From NCBI GenBank assembly GCA_902619805.1, contig CACNGC010000003.1:124001-188000 (forward strand): DNA of 64,000 bases, written 5' to 3'. Each line of letters begins with the position of its first letter. Within the stretch, counting starts at the first letter, position 1. A program made the translations under genes and the position numbers. Under the pieces are notes generated by a model that was given only the letters and a program-made list of their open reading frames with translations, did no database searches and was not told the origin of the DNA. Origin of the DNA: an uncultured SAR116 cluster alpha proteobacterium. GTDB lineage: Bacteria; Pseudomonadota; Alphaproteobacteria; Puniceispirillales; Marisalimonadaceae. Below are positions 10,152-22,755 of the stretch, in pieces.

Positions 10152-13100
10152 ATGAGTATTAAAAAATTGAACAAAATGGGGTTTCCTGAAAAATATGGTT
10201 TATATGACTCAGACAACGAACATGAGAATTGTGGTTTTGGTTTTATTGCAAATATTAAAAATGAACCCAAACATGAGATAGTTCATCAAGCCTTGGAGAT
10301 TGTTCATAACCTTGACCATAGAGGTGCTATTGGAGCTGACCCTTTAGCGGGTGATGGCGCTGGTATTTTAATTCAAATACCAAATGACTTTTTTAAAGAA
10401 GAATTTTTAAAAACTGATATTAAACTTCCAGAAATTGGTAATTATGGGGTCGGCATGATTTTCCTGCCTCCAAAAAAAAACAGAGCTAGTTCTGCAATCA
10501 AATCAATTGAAGAAGCAATCAAAAAAGAAGGTCAATCTCTAATTGGATGGAGAGATGTTCCAGTTGATAATTCTGTTTTAGGAGAAACTGTAAAAGATAA
10601 TGCGCCAATCATTAGGCAATTTTTTATTCAAAAAGGAAAAAACACTAAAACTGAAAAAGAATTTCAAAGAAAATTATATGTAATTAGAAAACAAAGCCTT
10701 TTCTTACTTCAAGAAGAACTCCAAGATGATTGCGATGACTTCTATATTGTTTCACTTTCGACGAGAACCATAATATTTAAAGGAATGGTGTTAGCACCAA
10801 ACCTATCAAAGTTTTACATTGATTTTCAAAATAAGAATTTCAAAACCGCTATAGCTCTTTTCCATCAGAGGTTTTCAACTAACACATTTCCTTCTTGGCG
10901 ACTGGCCCAACCTTTTAGATATTTATGTCATAATGGTGAGATTAACACTGTCAAAGGAAATACAAATTGGATGAACTCAAGACGATACAGCATGTATTCT
11001 GAACTTTTAGGAGATGATCTAAAGAAATTATGGCCAGTTATAGAAAAATCACCATCAGACTCAGCAACATTTGATAATGCTTTAGAACTTCTTGTAATGG
11101 GTGGTTATTCACTACCTCATGCAATGATGCTGATGATACCTGAAGCTTGGAAAGATAACTCATTAATGGATCCAAAAAGATCTTCATTTTATGAATATTA
11201 CTCTGCATTAATGGAGCCATGGGATGGACCAGCTGCAATGGCTTTTACCGATGGTGTTCAAGTTGCTGCTACTTTAGATCGAAATGGTTTAAGACCAGCT
11301 AGGTATGTCGTAACTGATGATGATTTAGTTATAATGTCGTCAGAAGTAGGGGTTCTTAGAGATATTCCTGAACATAAGATTATTCAAAAATGGCGTTTAC
11401 AACCTGGAAAAATGCTTCTTGTTGATTTAAATGAAAAAAGAATAATTTCAGATGAAGAGCTTAAGGACGACTTAGTTAATTTATATTCTTATGACAATTG
11501 GGTTAAAAATTCAAAAGTTAACATTAAATCAATTGATTTTAATACTAATAAAACATTGCCAGAGGATAGTGTATTATTAGATCTACAGCAAGCATTTGGA
11601 TATAACAAAGAAGATCTTAAATTCTTTCTTGAGCCAATGATTTTAGATGGGCAAGATCCAATAGGATCAATGGGAAGAGACATACCCTTAGCAGCGCTAT
11701 CAGATAAAAACAGGCTTTTATATGACTATTTTTTTCAAAATTTTGCTCAGGTAACAAACCCTCCTATAGATCCTATTCGAGAAGAGTTGGTAATGTCTTT
11801 GATGAATTTCATAGGACCAAGGCCAAATTTGCTTGATCCTAAATCAGGTAAAAACCAAAAGTTAATTGAAGTTGATCATCCGATATTAGATAATTTAGAT
11901 ATAGAAAAGATTAGAAATATAGATAAATTTACTTCTAATAAGTTAAGGTCCTTTACTTTAAGTATTTGTTATAATAAAAAAGAAAATCCTAATTTAGAAA
12001 TTGAAAATTTTTTACAAAGCATTTGTGATGAAGCTGAAAGTGTTATAAATAGCAATGCATGTAATATAATTATCTTATCAGACAGAGAAGTTGATCAAAA
12101 CAATATTGCAATTCCTGCATTACTTGCTACGAGCTCAGTACATCACCATTTAATAAAAAAAGGTTTAAGAACAAAAGTAGGATTAATAATAGAAACTGGA
12201 GAAGCAAGAAGGGTTCATGACCTATGTCTTCTTGCAGGTTATGGAGCAGAAGCAATAAACCCATACTTAGCTTTCTACACCTTATCAAACATAGTAAAAA
12301 ATCATAATCAGGAAATTGAAGAAAAAGAAGCTTACATAAAATACATCAAAGCGGTAACAAAAGGCATGCTTAAAGTAATGTCTAAAATGGGTATTTCTAC
12401 ATATCAATCTTATTCTGGTGCTCAAATTTTTGATGCAGTAGGTCTTTCTTCTAATCTTGTTGATAAATACTTTTGTGGCACGTCATCAAAAGTTGAAGGT
12501 ATTGACTTAGAAGAAATTCAAATAGAAACAGAGAACAGACATGAATTAGCTTATGGTGATTCTCCAATATTATCTAATGATCTTGATGTTGGTGGTGATT
12601 TAAGCTTTAGAATTCGCGGTGAAGAACATGTTTGGACTCCTGAAACAATTGGAATGCTTCAACATTCAGTTAGAAGTGCTAATTATGATACTTTCAAAAA
12701 ATACTCAAAGAAAATTAACGACCATTCAATTAAATTAAAAAATTTAAGAGGTTTATTTAATTTTACAAATAAATCAAAACCTATAAATATTGAAGAGGTA
12801 GAACCTACATCTGAAATAGTTAAAAGATTTGCTACAGGTGCTATGTCACTTGGATCAATATCCACAGAAGCTCACACAACTTTAGCAATTGCAATGAACC
12901 GTCTTGGAGGAAGATCTAATACAGGAGAGGGTGGAGAAGAGACATCAAGATTTGTTCCTCTCGCTAATGGTGATTCTATGAACTCCAGAATAAAACAAGT
13001 TGCTTCCGGAAGATTTGGAGTTACCACTGAATATTTATCAAACGCTACTGACATCCAGATAAAAATGGCACAAGGTGCCAAGCCAGGTGAAGGTGGACAG

Positions 13101-14789
13101 CTTCCAGGTGGAAAAGTTGATGAATTTATTGCTAAAATTAGACATTCAACTCCAGGTGTTGGTTTAATATCACCACCACCTCATCACGATATTTATTCAA
13201 TTGAAGATTTAGCTCAACTTATACATGATCTTAAAAATGTTAATCCAAAAGCTAGAGTTTCTGTAAAACTGGTATCTGAGTTTGGTGTTGGAACCGTCGC
13301 TGCTGGAGTTAGTAAGGCTTATGCTGATCACGTAACTATTTCAGGAAATGATGGTGGTACTGGAGCAAGTCCAATTACATCATTGTTAAATGCTGGTGGT
13401 CCTTGGGAGACTGGTTTGGCTGAAACTCATCAAACACTTGTCATGAATGGATTAAGAGAAAGAATAGCTGTTCAAGTTGATGGAGGGTTAAGAACTGGAA
13501 GAGATGTTGTAATTGGAGCAATTTTGGGTGCTGATGAATTTGGGTTTGCAACTGCCGCTCTTATTTCTGAAGGTTGTATAATGATGAGAAAATGTCATTT
13601 AAATACTTGTCCTGTAGGTGTTGCTACACAAGATCCAGAACTTAGAAAAAATTTTACTGGAACACCCGACCATGTTGTTAACTTTTTTGTTTTCATTGCT
13701 AATGAAGTAAGAGAAATAATGGCAGAGCTAGGTATTAGGAAGTTTAACGATTTAATTGGAAGAAGAGATCTTATTGATTTTAATGGAGCAGAAGAGCATT
13801 GGAAAGCTCACGGACTGGATTTAAGAAAACTTATTGTAAGTTTGGAAAAAGAAAAAGATGAGACTTTTTATAATTCAAAAGAGCAAAACCATAGGTTAGA
13901 ACTTGCTCTTGATAATGAATTAATTTCAAAATCAAAAAAAGCTATCTCAGATAAAATAAAAGTAAATATTTCTTCAAAAATTGTAAATACTAATAGAACT
14001 GTTGGTGGAATGTTGTCTGGGGTTATAGCAAAAAAATACGGTCATAATGGATTGCCCAAGGATACAATTAATGTTGATTTTACAGGCAACGCTGGCCAAA
14101 GTTTTGGAGCTTGGTTATCAAAAGGTGTTAATTTTGACTTAAAGGGTGATGCTAACGATTATGTAGGTAAAGGACTGTCAGGTGGTAGAATATCTGTGAG
14201 TCCTCATGAAACAAGTAAAATTATTCCTGAAAATAATATAATTGCTGGAAATACCCTTTTATACGGTGCAATCTCTGGAGAATGTTATCTAAGAGGAGTT
14301 GTAGGAGAACGTTTTGCAGTCAGAAACTCAGGTGCTACGGCTGTTGTCGAAGGTTGTGGTGATCACGGATGTGAATATATGACTGGTGGTGTTGTTATTA
14401 TAATTGGAAAAACAGGTAGGAATTTTGCAGCAGGAATGTCTGGTGGTATAGCCTATATTTTAGATGAAGATGGTACATTTCATAATAAGTGCAATAAAAC
14501 TATGGTAGAGTTAGAGAAAATACAGAGTTTAAAAAACCTGGATACTCCCTCAGCAAAAGATATTGATAATGATTTACTTGATTTTGATGAAGCACGATTA
14601 AAATTAATAATTCAAAGACATTTAAAATATACTAAAAGTGAAAAAGCTAGATTAATATTAGATGATTGGAGTAAATATCTTAATCTTTTTTATAAAATAA
14701 CTCCTTTCGACTTTAAGAGAGCTTTAAACGAAAGAAAACAAAAACTTAAAGAAGATAATAAAGTACCGAATAGAATTGCTGGAGAATAA
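10152..14789 (+). CDS. gltB: Glutamate synthase (NADPH) large subunit
   Basis: 1545 aa; N-terminal CGFGFIANI Ntn glutaminase, [30 protein letters not shown]-terminal GXGXG beta-helix repeats. Confidence 0.98.
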   Translation: MSIKKLNKMGFPEKYGLYDSDNEHENCGFGFIANIKNEPKHEIVHQALEIVHNLDHRGAIGADPLAGDGAGILIQIPNDFFKEEFLKTDIKLPEIGNYGVGMIFLPPKKNRASSAIKSIEEAIKKEGQSLIGWRDVPVDNSVLGETVKDNAPIIRQFFIQKGKNTKTEKEFQRKLYVIRKQSLFLLQEELQDDCDDFYIVSLSTRTIIFKGMVLAPNLSKFYIDFQNKNFKTAIALFHQRFSTNTFPSWRLAQPFRYLCHNGEINTVKGNTNWMNSRRYSMYSELLGDDLKKLWPVIEKSPSDSATFDNALELLVMGGYSLPHAMMLMIPEAWKDNSLMDPKRSSFYEYYSALMEPWDGPAAMAFTDGVQVAATLDRNGLRPARYVVTDDDLVIMSSEVGVLRDIPEHKIIQKWRLQPGKMLLVDLNEKRIISDEELKDDLVNLYSYDNWVKNSKVNIKSIDFNTNKTLPEDSVLLDLQQAFGYNKEDLKFFLEPMILDGQDPIGSMGRDIPLAALSDKNRLLYDYFFQNFAQVTNPPIDPIREELVMSLMNFIGPRPNLLDPKSGKNQKLIEVDHPILDNLDIEKIRNIDKFTSNKLRSFTLSICYNKKENPNLEIENFLQSICDEAESVINSNACNIIILSDREVDQNNIAIPALLATSSVHHHLIKKGLRTKVGLIIETGEARRVHDLCLLAGYGAEAINPYLAFYTLSNIVKNHNQEIEEKEAYIKYIKAVTKGMLKVMSKMGISTYQSYSGAQIFDAVGLSSNLVDKYFCGTSSKVEGIDLEEIQIETENRHELAYGDSPILSNDLDVGGDLSFRIRGEEHVWTPETIGMLQHSVRSANYDTFKKYSKKINDHSIKLKNLRGLFNFTNKSKPINIEEVEPTSEIVKRFATGAMSLGSISTEAHTTLAIAMNRLGGRSNTGEGGEETSRFVPLANGDSMNSRIKQVASGRFGVTTEYLSNATDIQIKMAQGAKPGEGGQLPGGKVDEFIAKIRHSTPGVGLISPPPHHDIYSIEDLAQLIHDLKNVNPKARVSVKLVSEFGVGTVAAGVSKAYADHVTISGNDGGTGASPITSLLNAGGPWETGLAETHQTLVMNGLRERIAVQVDGGLRTGRDVVIGAILGADEFGFATAALISEGCIMMRKCHLNTCPVGVATQDPELRKNFTGTPDHVVNFFVFIANEVREIMAELGIRKFNDLIGRRDLIDFNGAEEHWKAHGLDLRKLIVSLEKEKDETFYNSKEQNHRLELALDNELISKSKKAISDKIKVNISSKIVNTNRTVGGMLSGVIAKKYGHNGLPKDTINVDFTGNAGQSFGAWLSKGVNFDLKGDANDYVGKGLSGGRISVSPHETSKIIPENNIIAGNTLLYGAISGECYLRGVVGERFAVRNSGATAVVEGCGDHGCEYMTGGVVIIIGKTGRNFAAGMSGGIAYILDEDGTFHNKCNKTMVELEKIQSLKNLDTPSAKDIDNDLLDFDEARLKLIIQRHLKYTKSEKARLILDDWSKYLNLFYKITPFDFKRALNERKQKLKEDNKVPNRIAGE

Positions 14790-14790
14790 T

Positions 14791-16233
14791 ATGGGTAAAG
14801 TTACTGGATTTATGGAGTTAGACCGAGTTGAAAGAGATTATGAACCGGTTAAGGATAGAATAAAACATTTTAAAGAATTCCTAGTTCCTCTAGATGAAAA
14901 AAAAGTTTCAGAACAAGGAGCTAGATGCATGGATTGTGGAATCCCTTATTGTCATCAAGGTTGTCCTGTTAATAACCTAATTCCTGATTGGAATGATTTG
15001 ATTTATAATAATAGATGGAAAGAAGCTCTTGATTTACTTCAATCAACGAATAATTTTCCTGAATTTACTGGTAGAATTTGTCCAGCACCATGTGAAGCAT
15101 CATGTACTTTGAATATTACAGATAATCCGGTAGCAATTAAAACAATTGAATGCTCTATTGTAGATAAAGGGTGGGAAGAAGGTTGGATTAAACCAGTCAT
15201 TAGTAGTAAAAAAACTGGCAAGAAAGTTGCTGTTATTGGTTCTGGGCCTTCTGGTTTGGCATGTGCTCAGCAACTAGCTAGAGCAGGTCATTCTGTGGTC
15301 GTGTTTGAAAAAAATTCAAGAATAGGCGGTCTTCTTAGAATTGGTATACCTGATTTCAAAATGGAAAAACATCTTATTGATAGAAGAATGTCTCAAATGG
15401 AGGCTGAAGGTGTTGATTTTAGAGTTAATTCTTACATTGGTAAAGATATAAAAATAGAAGAATTAAACAAGGATTTTGATGCAATTGCTTTTTGTGGAGG
15501 ATCAGAAAATCCAAGAGATTTACCTGTTAAGGGTAGAGAGCTTAAGGGTATTTATTTTGCTATGGAATTCCTCTCCCAACAAAATGATAGAGTGGCAGGT
15601 AATAAAATAGATCCAAAAGTTGAAATCTCAGCAAGGGGAAAGAATGTTCTTGTAATTGGTGGTGGAGATACTGGATCTGATTGTGTTGGTACCTCTAATC
15701 GTCAAGGGGCTAAATCAGTGACTCAACTCGAGTTACTAGATCAACCACCTGAAAAAGAAAATAAAGCACTTACCTGGCCTAATTGGCCTCTAAAACTTAG
15801 AACCTCAACGTCTCATCAAGAAGGTTGCGATAGAAATTGGTCTGTTTTAACAAAATCATTTGACGGTCATGACGGAAAAGTTAACAAACTAAATTGCGTT
15901 AAAGTTGAATGGTCAAAAGATGATAATAGAAAAATGAAAATGAATGAGGTTACAGGTACTGAATTTTCTTTTGAAGCAGATCTTGTGTTACTTGCGATGG
16001 GTTTTGTGCATCCAATTCATGAAGGTTTAATAAACAGTTTAGGGGTTAACCTTACGCCAGCTGGTAATTTAGATGCAAATGACACAGAATATAAAACATC
16101 TATTGATAAATTTTTTGCTGCTGGCGATTCAAGACGTGGTCAATCATTAGTTGTTTGGGCAATAAGAGAAGGTAGACAATGTGCAAGGTCTATTGATAAG
16201 TTTTTAATGGGAAAATCTGAACTACCGAACTAG
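14791..16233 (+). CDS. gltD: Glutamate synthase (NADPH) small subunit
   Basis: [49 protein letters not shown] at 14791 just after the gltB stop (track start 14776 is a TTG within gltB). Confidence 0.97.
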   Translation: MGKVTGFMELDRVERDYEPVKDRIKHFKEFLVPLDEKKVSEQGARCMDCGIPYCHQGCPVNNLIPDWNDLIYNNRWKEALDLLQSTNNFPEFTGRICPAPCEASCTLNITDNPVAIKTIECSIVDKGWEEGWIKPVISSKKTGKKVAVIGSGPSGLACAQQLARAGHSVVVFEKNSRIGGLLRIGIPDFKMEKHLIDRRMSQMEAEGVDFRVNSYIGKDIKIEELNKDFDAIAFCGGSENPRDLPVKGRELKGIYFAMEFLSQQNDRVAGNKIDPKVEISARGKNVLVIGGGDTGSDCVGTSNRQGAKSVTQLELLDQPPEKENKALTWPNWPLKLRTSTSHQEGCDRNWSVLTKSFDGHDGKVNKLNCVKVEWSKDDNRKMKMNEVTGTEFSFEADLVLLAMGFVHPIHEGLINSLGVNLTPAGNLDANDTEYKTSIDKFFAAGDSRRGQSLVVWAIREGRQCARSIDKFLMGKSELPN

Positions 16234-16303
16234 GCAGATTTTTTAATTTTATTAAAATATTAAAACCTAATTTACATTATTTTAAATTGAAATGTGAATT
16301 TAA

Positions 16304-16822
16304 ATGGATCATAAGATTATTGTTAGAGAAAAAAAAGAAATAGATAATGACCAAGTTGAATATATTTTAAATAAAAATTTTGGTGAAAACAGACATCAAA
16401 GAACTGTATATTTATATCGCAAAAAATCGCCTATTAAAGGTTTGTCACTTGTATCTTGTTTAAATGAAGATCACAAAACTGTAATTGGTACCATTACTTT
16501 TTACAGAACATTAGTTAGCAATATTAATTGCATACTTCTTGGCCCTTTAGCAGTTAGTGACGTTTTTCAAGGAAAAGGTTTTGGTAAAATACTAGTAAGA
16601 AAAGGATTAGAAATTGCTAAGCTAAAAAATGAAACTATATGTTTTGTTTCAGGTAAATATAACTATTACAAAGAATTTGATTTTTTAAAATTAAGTAGTA
16701 AAAATCTAATTATTAACGCACTAGGTAACCTAACATATGGAGAGCTTCTAGTTAAAGAACTAAAAAAAGACTGTATAAACTTATTACCTCTAAAATCACA
16801 ACTTCTTCCTGAAAAACAATAA
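16304..16822 (+). CDS. GNAT family N-acetyltransferase
   Basis: LLGPLAVSDVFQGKGFGKILVRKGLEIAK acetyl-CoA binding motif. Confidence 0.85.
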   Translation: MDHKIIVREKKEIDNDQVEYILNKNFGENRHQRTVYLYRKKSPIKGLSLVSCLNEDHKTVIGTITFYRTLVSNINCILLGPLAVSDVFQGKGFGKILVRKGLEIAKLKNETICFVSGKYNYYKEFDFLKLSSKNLIINALGNLTYGELLVKELKKDCINLLPLKSQLLPEKQ

Positions 16823-17490
16823 TGATTACTCTTCATCACTATTACTTATGTTCATCTTCAAGATATATTAGGCTTATTTTGGAAGAACATAAAATCTCAT
16901 ATCAGATTCAGCTAGAAAATTATTGGAAACCACAAAAGGATTTTCTACAGCTTAATCCAGCTGGTCATTTGCCAGTTTTAATTAATGAAGAAAATTTTCC
17001 ATTTATTGGAGCAAATGCTTGTGTTGAATATATCATGGATCTTAAATCAAGACCTGATTTATTTGTCGATGATTACAGAGAGAAAGCTGAAATAAATAGG
17101 TTAGTCCATTGGTTTGATGTAGTTTTTAAAAAAGAAGTTTTTGATCCAATTATTTATGAAAAGGTATTTTCAAGAATTGTAGATAACATAACTCCGAACA
17201 GTGAAAATATAAGAGCAGCACTTAACAATTTGGATTTTCACATTCAATATTTGAATTATTTACTAAATAATAAAAAGTATTTTATCAAAGATGAGATAAC
17301 CTCTTTAGACTTTTTAGCTGGAGCTAATTTCTCTATTTTGGATTATTTAGGTTTATTAAATTTGAATAGTTATGAGAACATAAGAGAATGGTATTTTAAA
17401 ATTAAGTCAAGACCTTCATTTAAAACATTGTTAAAAGATCAAATAGTTGGACTTAACCCTCATGAAAACTATAAAAATATTGATGTTTAA
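16822..17490 (+). CDS. Glutathione S-transferase family protein
   Basis: N-terminal thioredoxin-like YYLCSSSRYIRLILEEHKISY...LNPAGHLPVLI and alpha-helical C-terminal domain. Confidence 0.85.
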   Translation: MITLHHYYLCSSSRYIRLILEEHKISYQIQLENYWKPQKDFLQLNPAGHLPVLINEENFPFIGANACVEYIMDLKSRPDLFVDDYREKAEINRLVHWFDVVFKKEVFDPIIYEKVFSRIVDNITPNSENIRAALNNLDFHIQYLNYLLNNKKYFIKDEITSLDFLAGANFSILDYLGLLNLNSYENIREWYFKIKSRPSFKTLLKDQIVGLNPHENYKNIDV

Positions 17491-18237
17491 TTATATTTTT
17501 GTTTTTATTTCTTCAATAATATTTGTGATATTTTTAAGTTGGTCTGTCTCAGATAACCTATGGCCAGCGTTCTTGTCTAATAGTAGTTTGATATCTTTAG
17601 TTCCTTTAAATGTTTTGATTATTTTTATACTCAAATCATATGGTACGGCATCATCAGCCATACCATGGTATAAGTAGACAGGACCATTAAAATATATGCT
17701 CTCTAATAAAGTAAGGTTTTTAAAACTATCTTTTATTAATTTATATGAAAAATCATTTTTTGATCCATCTTCATATTTTATACTTGTCTTTCTGTTTTTT
17801 ACTAATTTTCTTTTTTCATTCCCTGTCATTTCATCCCAAATCAAAAGTTTAGGAAAATCTGGAGCAGGAGCTAAACCTACAATTGCAGCAATTTTTTGAG
17901 GAATTCGTTTTACTAACATCAGCATAATCCAAGCGCCCATTGATGATCCAACTAAAATCTGTTTGTCTTTAGTAAGTTTGTTAATTAAATACTCAGCATC
18001 CTGATACCAATCAGAAAAACATGTTTTATCAATTGATCCTGATGATTGACCATGACCTGAATAATCAAACCTTAAAAAGCTATGATTATTCTCTTCTGCC
18101 CATTTTTCTAAATATAATGCTTTTTTACCTTGCATATCTGAGTTAAAACCACTTAAGAATACAATACCTTCTTTTTTCCCTGTTAATTGGTTATATGCTA
18201 TTGTGTTATTATCTAATCTATTAATAAATTTGGTCAT
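17491..18237 (-). CDS. Alpha/beta hydrolase
   Basis: FLRFDYSGHGQSSG, LVGSSMGAWIMLML nucleophile elbow, HGMADDAVPY, NAGHRLSE. Confidence 0.88.
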   Translation of the reverse strand: MTKFINRLDNNTIAYNQLTGKKEGIVFLSGFNSDMQGKKALYLEKWAEENNHSFLRFDYSGHGQSSGSIDKTCFSDWYQDAEYLINKLTKDKQILVGSSMGAWIMLMLVKRIPQKIAAIVGLAPAPDFPKLLIWDEMTGNEKRKLVKNRKTSIKYEDGSKNDFSYKLIKDSFKNLTLLESIYFNGPVYLYHGMADDAVPYDLSIKIIKTFKGTKDIKLLLDKNAGHRLSETDQLKNITNIIEEIKTKI

Positions 18238-18267
18238 TTATAAATCCGTTTAATTAAGGTTAATAAA

Positions 18268-19419
18268 ATGAATAAGAAAAAATATACTATAGCTCAGATT
18301 TTACCAGCGTTAAATACTGGGGGTGTAGAAAGAGGAGTTGTAGAAATTTCTAAAGCATTAGTAGAAAATAATTTTAGATCAATTGTTATTTCTTCTGGAG
18401 GTCATATGGTTTCTCAAATAATTAGAAATGGTGGAACCCATCATGAACTTGATGTAGCTACAAAAAACCCATTAAAATGGCCTAAAATTAGGAGTGAGCT
18501 AAAGAGAATTTTAGAAAGTGAAAATGTAGATCTAATTCATTTCTGTTCTCGAGCACCTGCATGGATTGGTGTGCCACTTGGAGAAATATTAGATATCCCA
18601 ATTATTACTTCAGTGCACATGAGGTTTAGAAAATCTAATGTATTTAAAAAATACTATAATAGTATTTTAACTAAAGGTAATACAATAATTGCTATTTCAA
18701 AGCACATTGAAGAAAGTATAAAAACTTATTTTCCAAAAGTAAGTGGTAAAATTAAAATTATTCACAGAGGTGTTGATTTAGATCTATTTGATCTAAACAA
18801 AATAAATCCTGCTAGAATAATAGCTCAATCAAAGCATTTAAATTTAAAAGATAATGTTCCTGTAATAATTATGGCAGCAAGACCGGCAATGTGGAAAGGT
18901 TATCAAATTCTTATAAAAGCACTATCGAAAGTTAAAGAAGATTTTCAATGTGTTTTAATTGGAGCAGGTGATGGAAACAAAAAATTTCAAAAGATTTTAA
19001 TAAATAAAATTATCCAATCAAAGTTAGAAACTAAAATAAGACTTATTAACTCTTCCAGAGATATACAAGCTGCAATGATTTTAGGTGACTTAATTATAAT
19101 GCCATCATTAACTCCGGAACCCTTTGGAAGAATAGTTTTAGAAGCTCAAGCTTTAGGTAAAATACCAATTGCTTTTGACCATGGTGGAGCTTCAGAAACT
19201 ATAATTGATGGAAAAACTGGATTTTTAGCAGAGCCCTTAAAAGTAACTAGTCTGTCGGAAAAAATATCATTTGCTTTATCTTTAAAGCCACAAAAGAGAG
19301 AAAAGATAGGTGAATTTGCCAAAAAATTTGTATCTAAAAATTTTAACCATAATAAGATGTGTAATTTAACTTTATCATTATACAAACAAGCTATTGCAGA
19401 ATATAGAATAAACAGTTAG
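18268..19419 (+). CDS. Glycosyltransferase family 4 protein
   Basis: LPALNTGGVERGVVEIS N-terminus; MPSLTPEPFGRIVLEAQALGKIPIAFDHGGASETI C-terminal GT4 motif. Confidence 0.9.
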   Translation: MNKKKYTIAQILPALNTGGVERGVVEISKALVENNFRSIVISSGGHMVSQIIRNGGTHHELDVATKNPLKWPKIRSELKRILESENVDLIHFCSRAPAWIGVPLGEILDIPIITSVHMRFRKSNVFKKYYNSILTKGNTIIAISKHIEESIKTYFPKVSGKIKIIHRGVDLDLFDLNKINPARIIAQSKHLNLKDNVPVIIMAARPAMWKGYQILIKALSKVKEDFQCVLIGAGDGNKKFQKILINKIIQSKLETKIRLINSSRDIQAAMILGDLIIMPSLTPEPFGRIVLEAQALGKIPIAFDHGGASETIIDGKTGFLAEPLKVTSLSEKISFALSLKPQKREKIGEFAKKFVSKNFNHNKMCNLTLSLYKQAIAEYRINS

Positions 19420-19454
19420 TGATATATTAGAGTTTTAAATTAAAATTAAAAAAA

Positions 19455-21383
19455 ATGATTACAATTACCCTCCCAAGCAACGATAAAAAAAAATATGATA
19501 AACCAGTAACCTCCGCTGAAATTGCAAATGACATTTCAGAAAAACTTAAATCTGAAGCTTTAGTTTCAATAGTAAATGGTGAACTATGGGACTTAGATAG
19601 GCCTATCGAAGTAGATAGTAAGATTGCGATATTGACAAAAAAAAATAAAGAAACTTTGGATGTTATAAGACATGATGCGGCACATATCATGGCAGAAGCA
19701 GTTCTAGAATTGTTTCCAGAAACTCAAGTCACTATAGGCCCATCTATTGAAAATGGTTTTTACTACGATTTTTACAGAGAAAAGAAATTTATTTTATCTG
19801 ATTTAGAAATTATTGAAAAAAGAATGCATGAAATCGTTGACAGAGACGAAACAATCTCAAGAGAAGTTTGGTCTAGAGAAAAAGCAATAGATCACTTTAA
19901 AAAAAGCAATGAAAAATTTAAATTGGAATTAGTGAAAGCTATCCCAGAGGATGAAACAGTTACATTTTATAGGCAAGGGAGATTTTTAGATTTATGTAGA
20001 GGTCCTCACACATGTTCAACAAAAAAACTTGGTCATTCTTTTAAGCTTACCAAATTAGCAGGTTCATATTGGAGAGGCGATAGCAAGAACGAAGTTTTAC
20101 AAAGAATTTATGGAACTGCTTTTTTTAATGATAAGGATTTAAAAGATTATTTATTTATGATTGAAGAAGCTGAAAAAAGAGATCATAGAAAATTAGGAAA
20201 AGAATTAAATTTATTTCATCTACAAGAAGAAGCTGTTGGATCAGTTTTTTGGCACAGAAAAGGGTGGTCAATTTATCTTGAAATTGAATCTTATATGCGA
20301 AGGAAATTGAAAAAAACATATGAAGAGGTTAAAACACCTCAAGTCATAGATAGATCTTTATGGGAAAAATCTGGGCATTGGGATAAATTCCAAGAACATA
20401 TGTTTATGGCTAAAGGTGATGATGAAAAAGTGCTAGCTTTAAAGCCAATGAATTGCCCGGGTCATGTACAAATCTATAAACAAGGTTTAAAATCGTATAA
20501 AGACCTTCCAATTAGAATGGCAGAGTTTGGTTCTTGTCACCGAAATGAACCATCAGGAGCTTTGCATGGTATTATGAGAGTAAGACAATTTACACAAGAT
20601 GATGCTCATATTTTTTGTATGAATTCTCAAATTACATTAGAATGTGTAAAATTTTGTGAGTTACTCCAACAAATTTATAACGATTTTGGTTTTGCAGAAT
20701 TAAAGGTTAAATTTTCTGATAGACCTAAAATTCGTGCTGGAGACGATTCCACTTGGGATAAAGCTGAAAAGGCACTTATAGTTGCAATAGAAGCTGCAGA
20801 TATTAGCTATACCTTGAATCCTGGAGAGGGCGCATTCTATGGCCCAAAACTTGAATTTGTACTTACAGATGCAATTGGAAGAGATTGGCAGTGTGGAACT
20901 CTTCAAGTGGATTTTGTATTACCAGAAAGGCTAGGCGCATACTATGTAGATGTTGATGGGAATAAAAAGCATCCTGTAATGCTACATCGAGCAATTTTAG
21001 GATCTTTAGAAAGATGGATAGGTATTTTAATCGAACAATATTCAGGAAGAATGCCATTATGGCTTTCTCCCATACAAGTTATGGTGTGCTCTATAGTTGA
21101 TTCAACTAATGATTATATATATGAGATTAAAAATAAATTAGATAAATATGGTATTAGGTGTGAAATAGACTTAAGAAATGAAAAAATTGGTTATAAAATT
21201 AGAGAACACTCTAATCAAGCTATTCCTATTATTGTAGTTATAGGAAAACAAGAGCAAGAAAATAAAAGTGTAGCAGTCAGGTACTTAGGCTCAAAAAAAC
21301 AAGAGGTTTTGAATTTGAAAGAATTTTTAGAAAATATAGCAAATAAATGTATGCCTCCTGATTTAATTAATGATAAAAATTAG
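19455..21383 (+). CDS. thrS: Threonyl-tRNA synthetase
   Basis: 642 aa; TGS domain, [47 protein letters not shown] class II motifs. Confidence 0.98.
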   Translation: MITITLPSNDKKKYDKPVTSAEIANDISEKLKSEALVSIVNGELWDLDRPIEVDSKIAILTKKNKETLDVIRHDAAHIMAEAVLELFPETQVTIGPSIENGFYYDFYREKKFILSDLEIIEKRMHEIVDRDETISREVWSREKAIDHFKKSNEKFKLELVKAIPEDETVTFYRQGRFLDLCRGPHTCSTKKLGHSFKLTKLAGSYWRGDSKNEVLQRIYGTAFFNDKDLKDYLFMIEEAEKRDHRKLGKELNLFHLQEEAVGSVFWHRKGWSIYLEIESYMRRKLKKTYEEVKTPQVIDRSLWEKSGHWDKFQEHMFMAKGDDEKVLALKPMNCPGHVQIYKQGLKSYKDLPIRMAEFGSCHRNEPSGALHGIMRVRQFTQDDAHIFCMNSQITLECVKFCELLQQIYNDFGFAELKVKFSDRPKIRAGDDSTWDKAEKALIVAIEAADISYTLNPGEGAFYGPKLEFVLTDAIGRDWQCGTLQVDFVLPERLGAYYVDVDGNKKHPVMLHRAILGSLERWIGILIEQYSGRMPLWLSPIQVMVCSIVDSTNDYIYEIKNKLDKYGIRCEIDLRNEKIGYKIREHSNQAIPIIVVIGKQEQENKSVAVRYLGSKKQEVLNLKEFLENIANKCMPPDLINDKN

Positions 21384-21485
21384 TATTATTTGTTGCTTTG
21401 TTAACTAATTTTTTGAAATTTATTAACAAATTCCCATAAAATGTTGTATTAATATTTGAAATTAAACAATTAAGGAGATTTTCAT

Positions 21486-22019
21486 ATAGTTGGATTAAAT
21501 AACACTCCACAAAGCCAAGATGGACCTAGGATAAATGATTTGATTAGAGCTGATAGTGTGCGTTGTATAGGAGCAGATGGTGAACAATTAGGTGTTATAC
21601 CCATTAATGAAGCACTTAAGATAGCAGAAAATTTAAGACTAGATTTAGTAGAGATCCAACCAAATGTGGATCCACCTGTTTGTAAAATTCTAGATTATGG
21701 TAAATTTAAATATGAAGCTCAAAAAAGAAAGAATGAAGCTAGAAAAAAACAAAAGATTATTGATGTAAAAGAAATTAAATTAAGACCTAACATAGATAAT
21801 AATGACTTTTTTGTAAAAATGAAACAAGTTAAAAAGTTCATTGAAAATGGTGATAAAGTAAAGATAACTTTAAGGTTCAGAGGAAGAGAGATGGCTCATC
21901 ATACTTTGGGCGCAACTGTTTTAGATCGAGTTAAAGATGATACTGAAGAATTATGTAAGGTAGAAACATTACCAAAGTTAGAAGGTAGACAAATGGTAAT
22001 GATATTAGCACCCAAATAG
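21486..22019 (+). CDS. infC: Translation initiation factor IF-3 (proposed AUA start)
   Basis: Conserved IF-3 sequence [27 protein letters not shown]...RFRGREMAH; in-frame TAA at 21471 upstream, AAGGAG at 21472-21477, ATA at 21486; track start 21540 (TTG) would cut the conserved N-terminus. Confidence 0.9.
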   Translation: MVGLNNTPQSQDGPRINDLIRADSVRCIGADGEQLGVIPINEALKIAENLRLDLVEIQPNVDPPVCKILDYGKFKYEAQKRKNEARKKQKIIDVKEIKLRPNIDNNDFFVKMKQVKKFIENGDKVKITLRFRGREMAHHTLGATVLDRVKDDTEELCKVETLPKLEGRQMVMILAPK

Positions 22020-22121
22020 CAGAGATAACAATATTGATAATAAAATAAAACTTTATGTTGCTAACTTTATTTAGCTTATGTATAAGATTTGAAAAAATTA
22101 CTAAATTATTGAGAGTATATT

Positions 22122-22319
22122 ATGCCTAAACTAAAAACCAAAAGTGGCGCAAAAAAAAGATTTAGTCTTACTTCATCAGGTAAAGTTAAAGGTAGCCCAG
22201 CCTTTCTTAGTCATAACCTTCGTAAAAGATCTCAAAAAATGAAAAGACAAGCTCGTGGTACAATGATACTTAATGAATCTGATGCAAAAATTGTTAAGCA
22301 ATTTATACCCTATGCTTAA
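22122..22319 (+). CDS. rpmI: 50S ribosomal protein L35
   Basis: [23 protein letters not shown]; order infC-rpmI-rplT. Confidence 0.98.
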   Translation: MPKLKTKSGAKKRFSLTSSGKVKGSPAFLSHNLRKRSQKMKRQARGTMILNESDAKIVKQFIPYA

Positions 22320-22331
22320 AGGAGTTAATTA

Positions 22332-22688
22332 ATGGCTAGAGTAAAAAGAGGTGTTACAACTCATGCTAGACACCAAAAAGTAATTAAAGCTGCAAAAGGT
22401 TATTATGGAGCTAGAAAAAATCTATTTACTGTAGCAACTCAGGCTGTTGAGAAAGCTAGCCAATATGCGTACAGGGATCGTAGAAATAAGAAGCGCAATT
22501 TTAGGGGTCTTTGGATACAAAGAATTAATGCAGGTTCTCGTTTACATGGATTAACTTACTCTAAGTTTATGAATGGGCTTAAGTTAGCTGGGATTGAAAT
22601 AGATAGAAAAATTTTATCAGATTTAGCTGTTTATGAACCACTAGCATTTGAAGAATTAATTTCAAAAGCCAAGTCTGCTTCTGCTTGA
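22332..22688 (+). CDS. rplT: 50S ribosomal protein L20
   Basis: [30 protein letters not shown]. Confidence 0.98.
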   Translation: MARVKRGVTTHARHQKVIKAAKGYYGARKNLFTVATQAVEKASQYAYRDRRNKKRNFRGLWIQRINAGSRLHGLTYSKFMNGLKLAGIEIDRKILSDLAVYEPLAFEELISKAKSASA

Positions 22689-22755
22689 TATTTAAAATTT
22701 TCAATAAGTAATATAGATTATTGCAAATTCATTAAATTAGGTTTTTAATAAAATT

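Noticed and set aside
11038-13081. Several minus-strand ORFs inside gltB
   Set aside because: Antisense to a strongly conserved coding sequence; no recognisable domains
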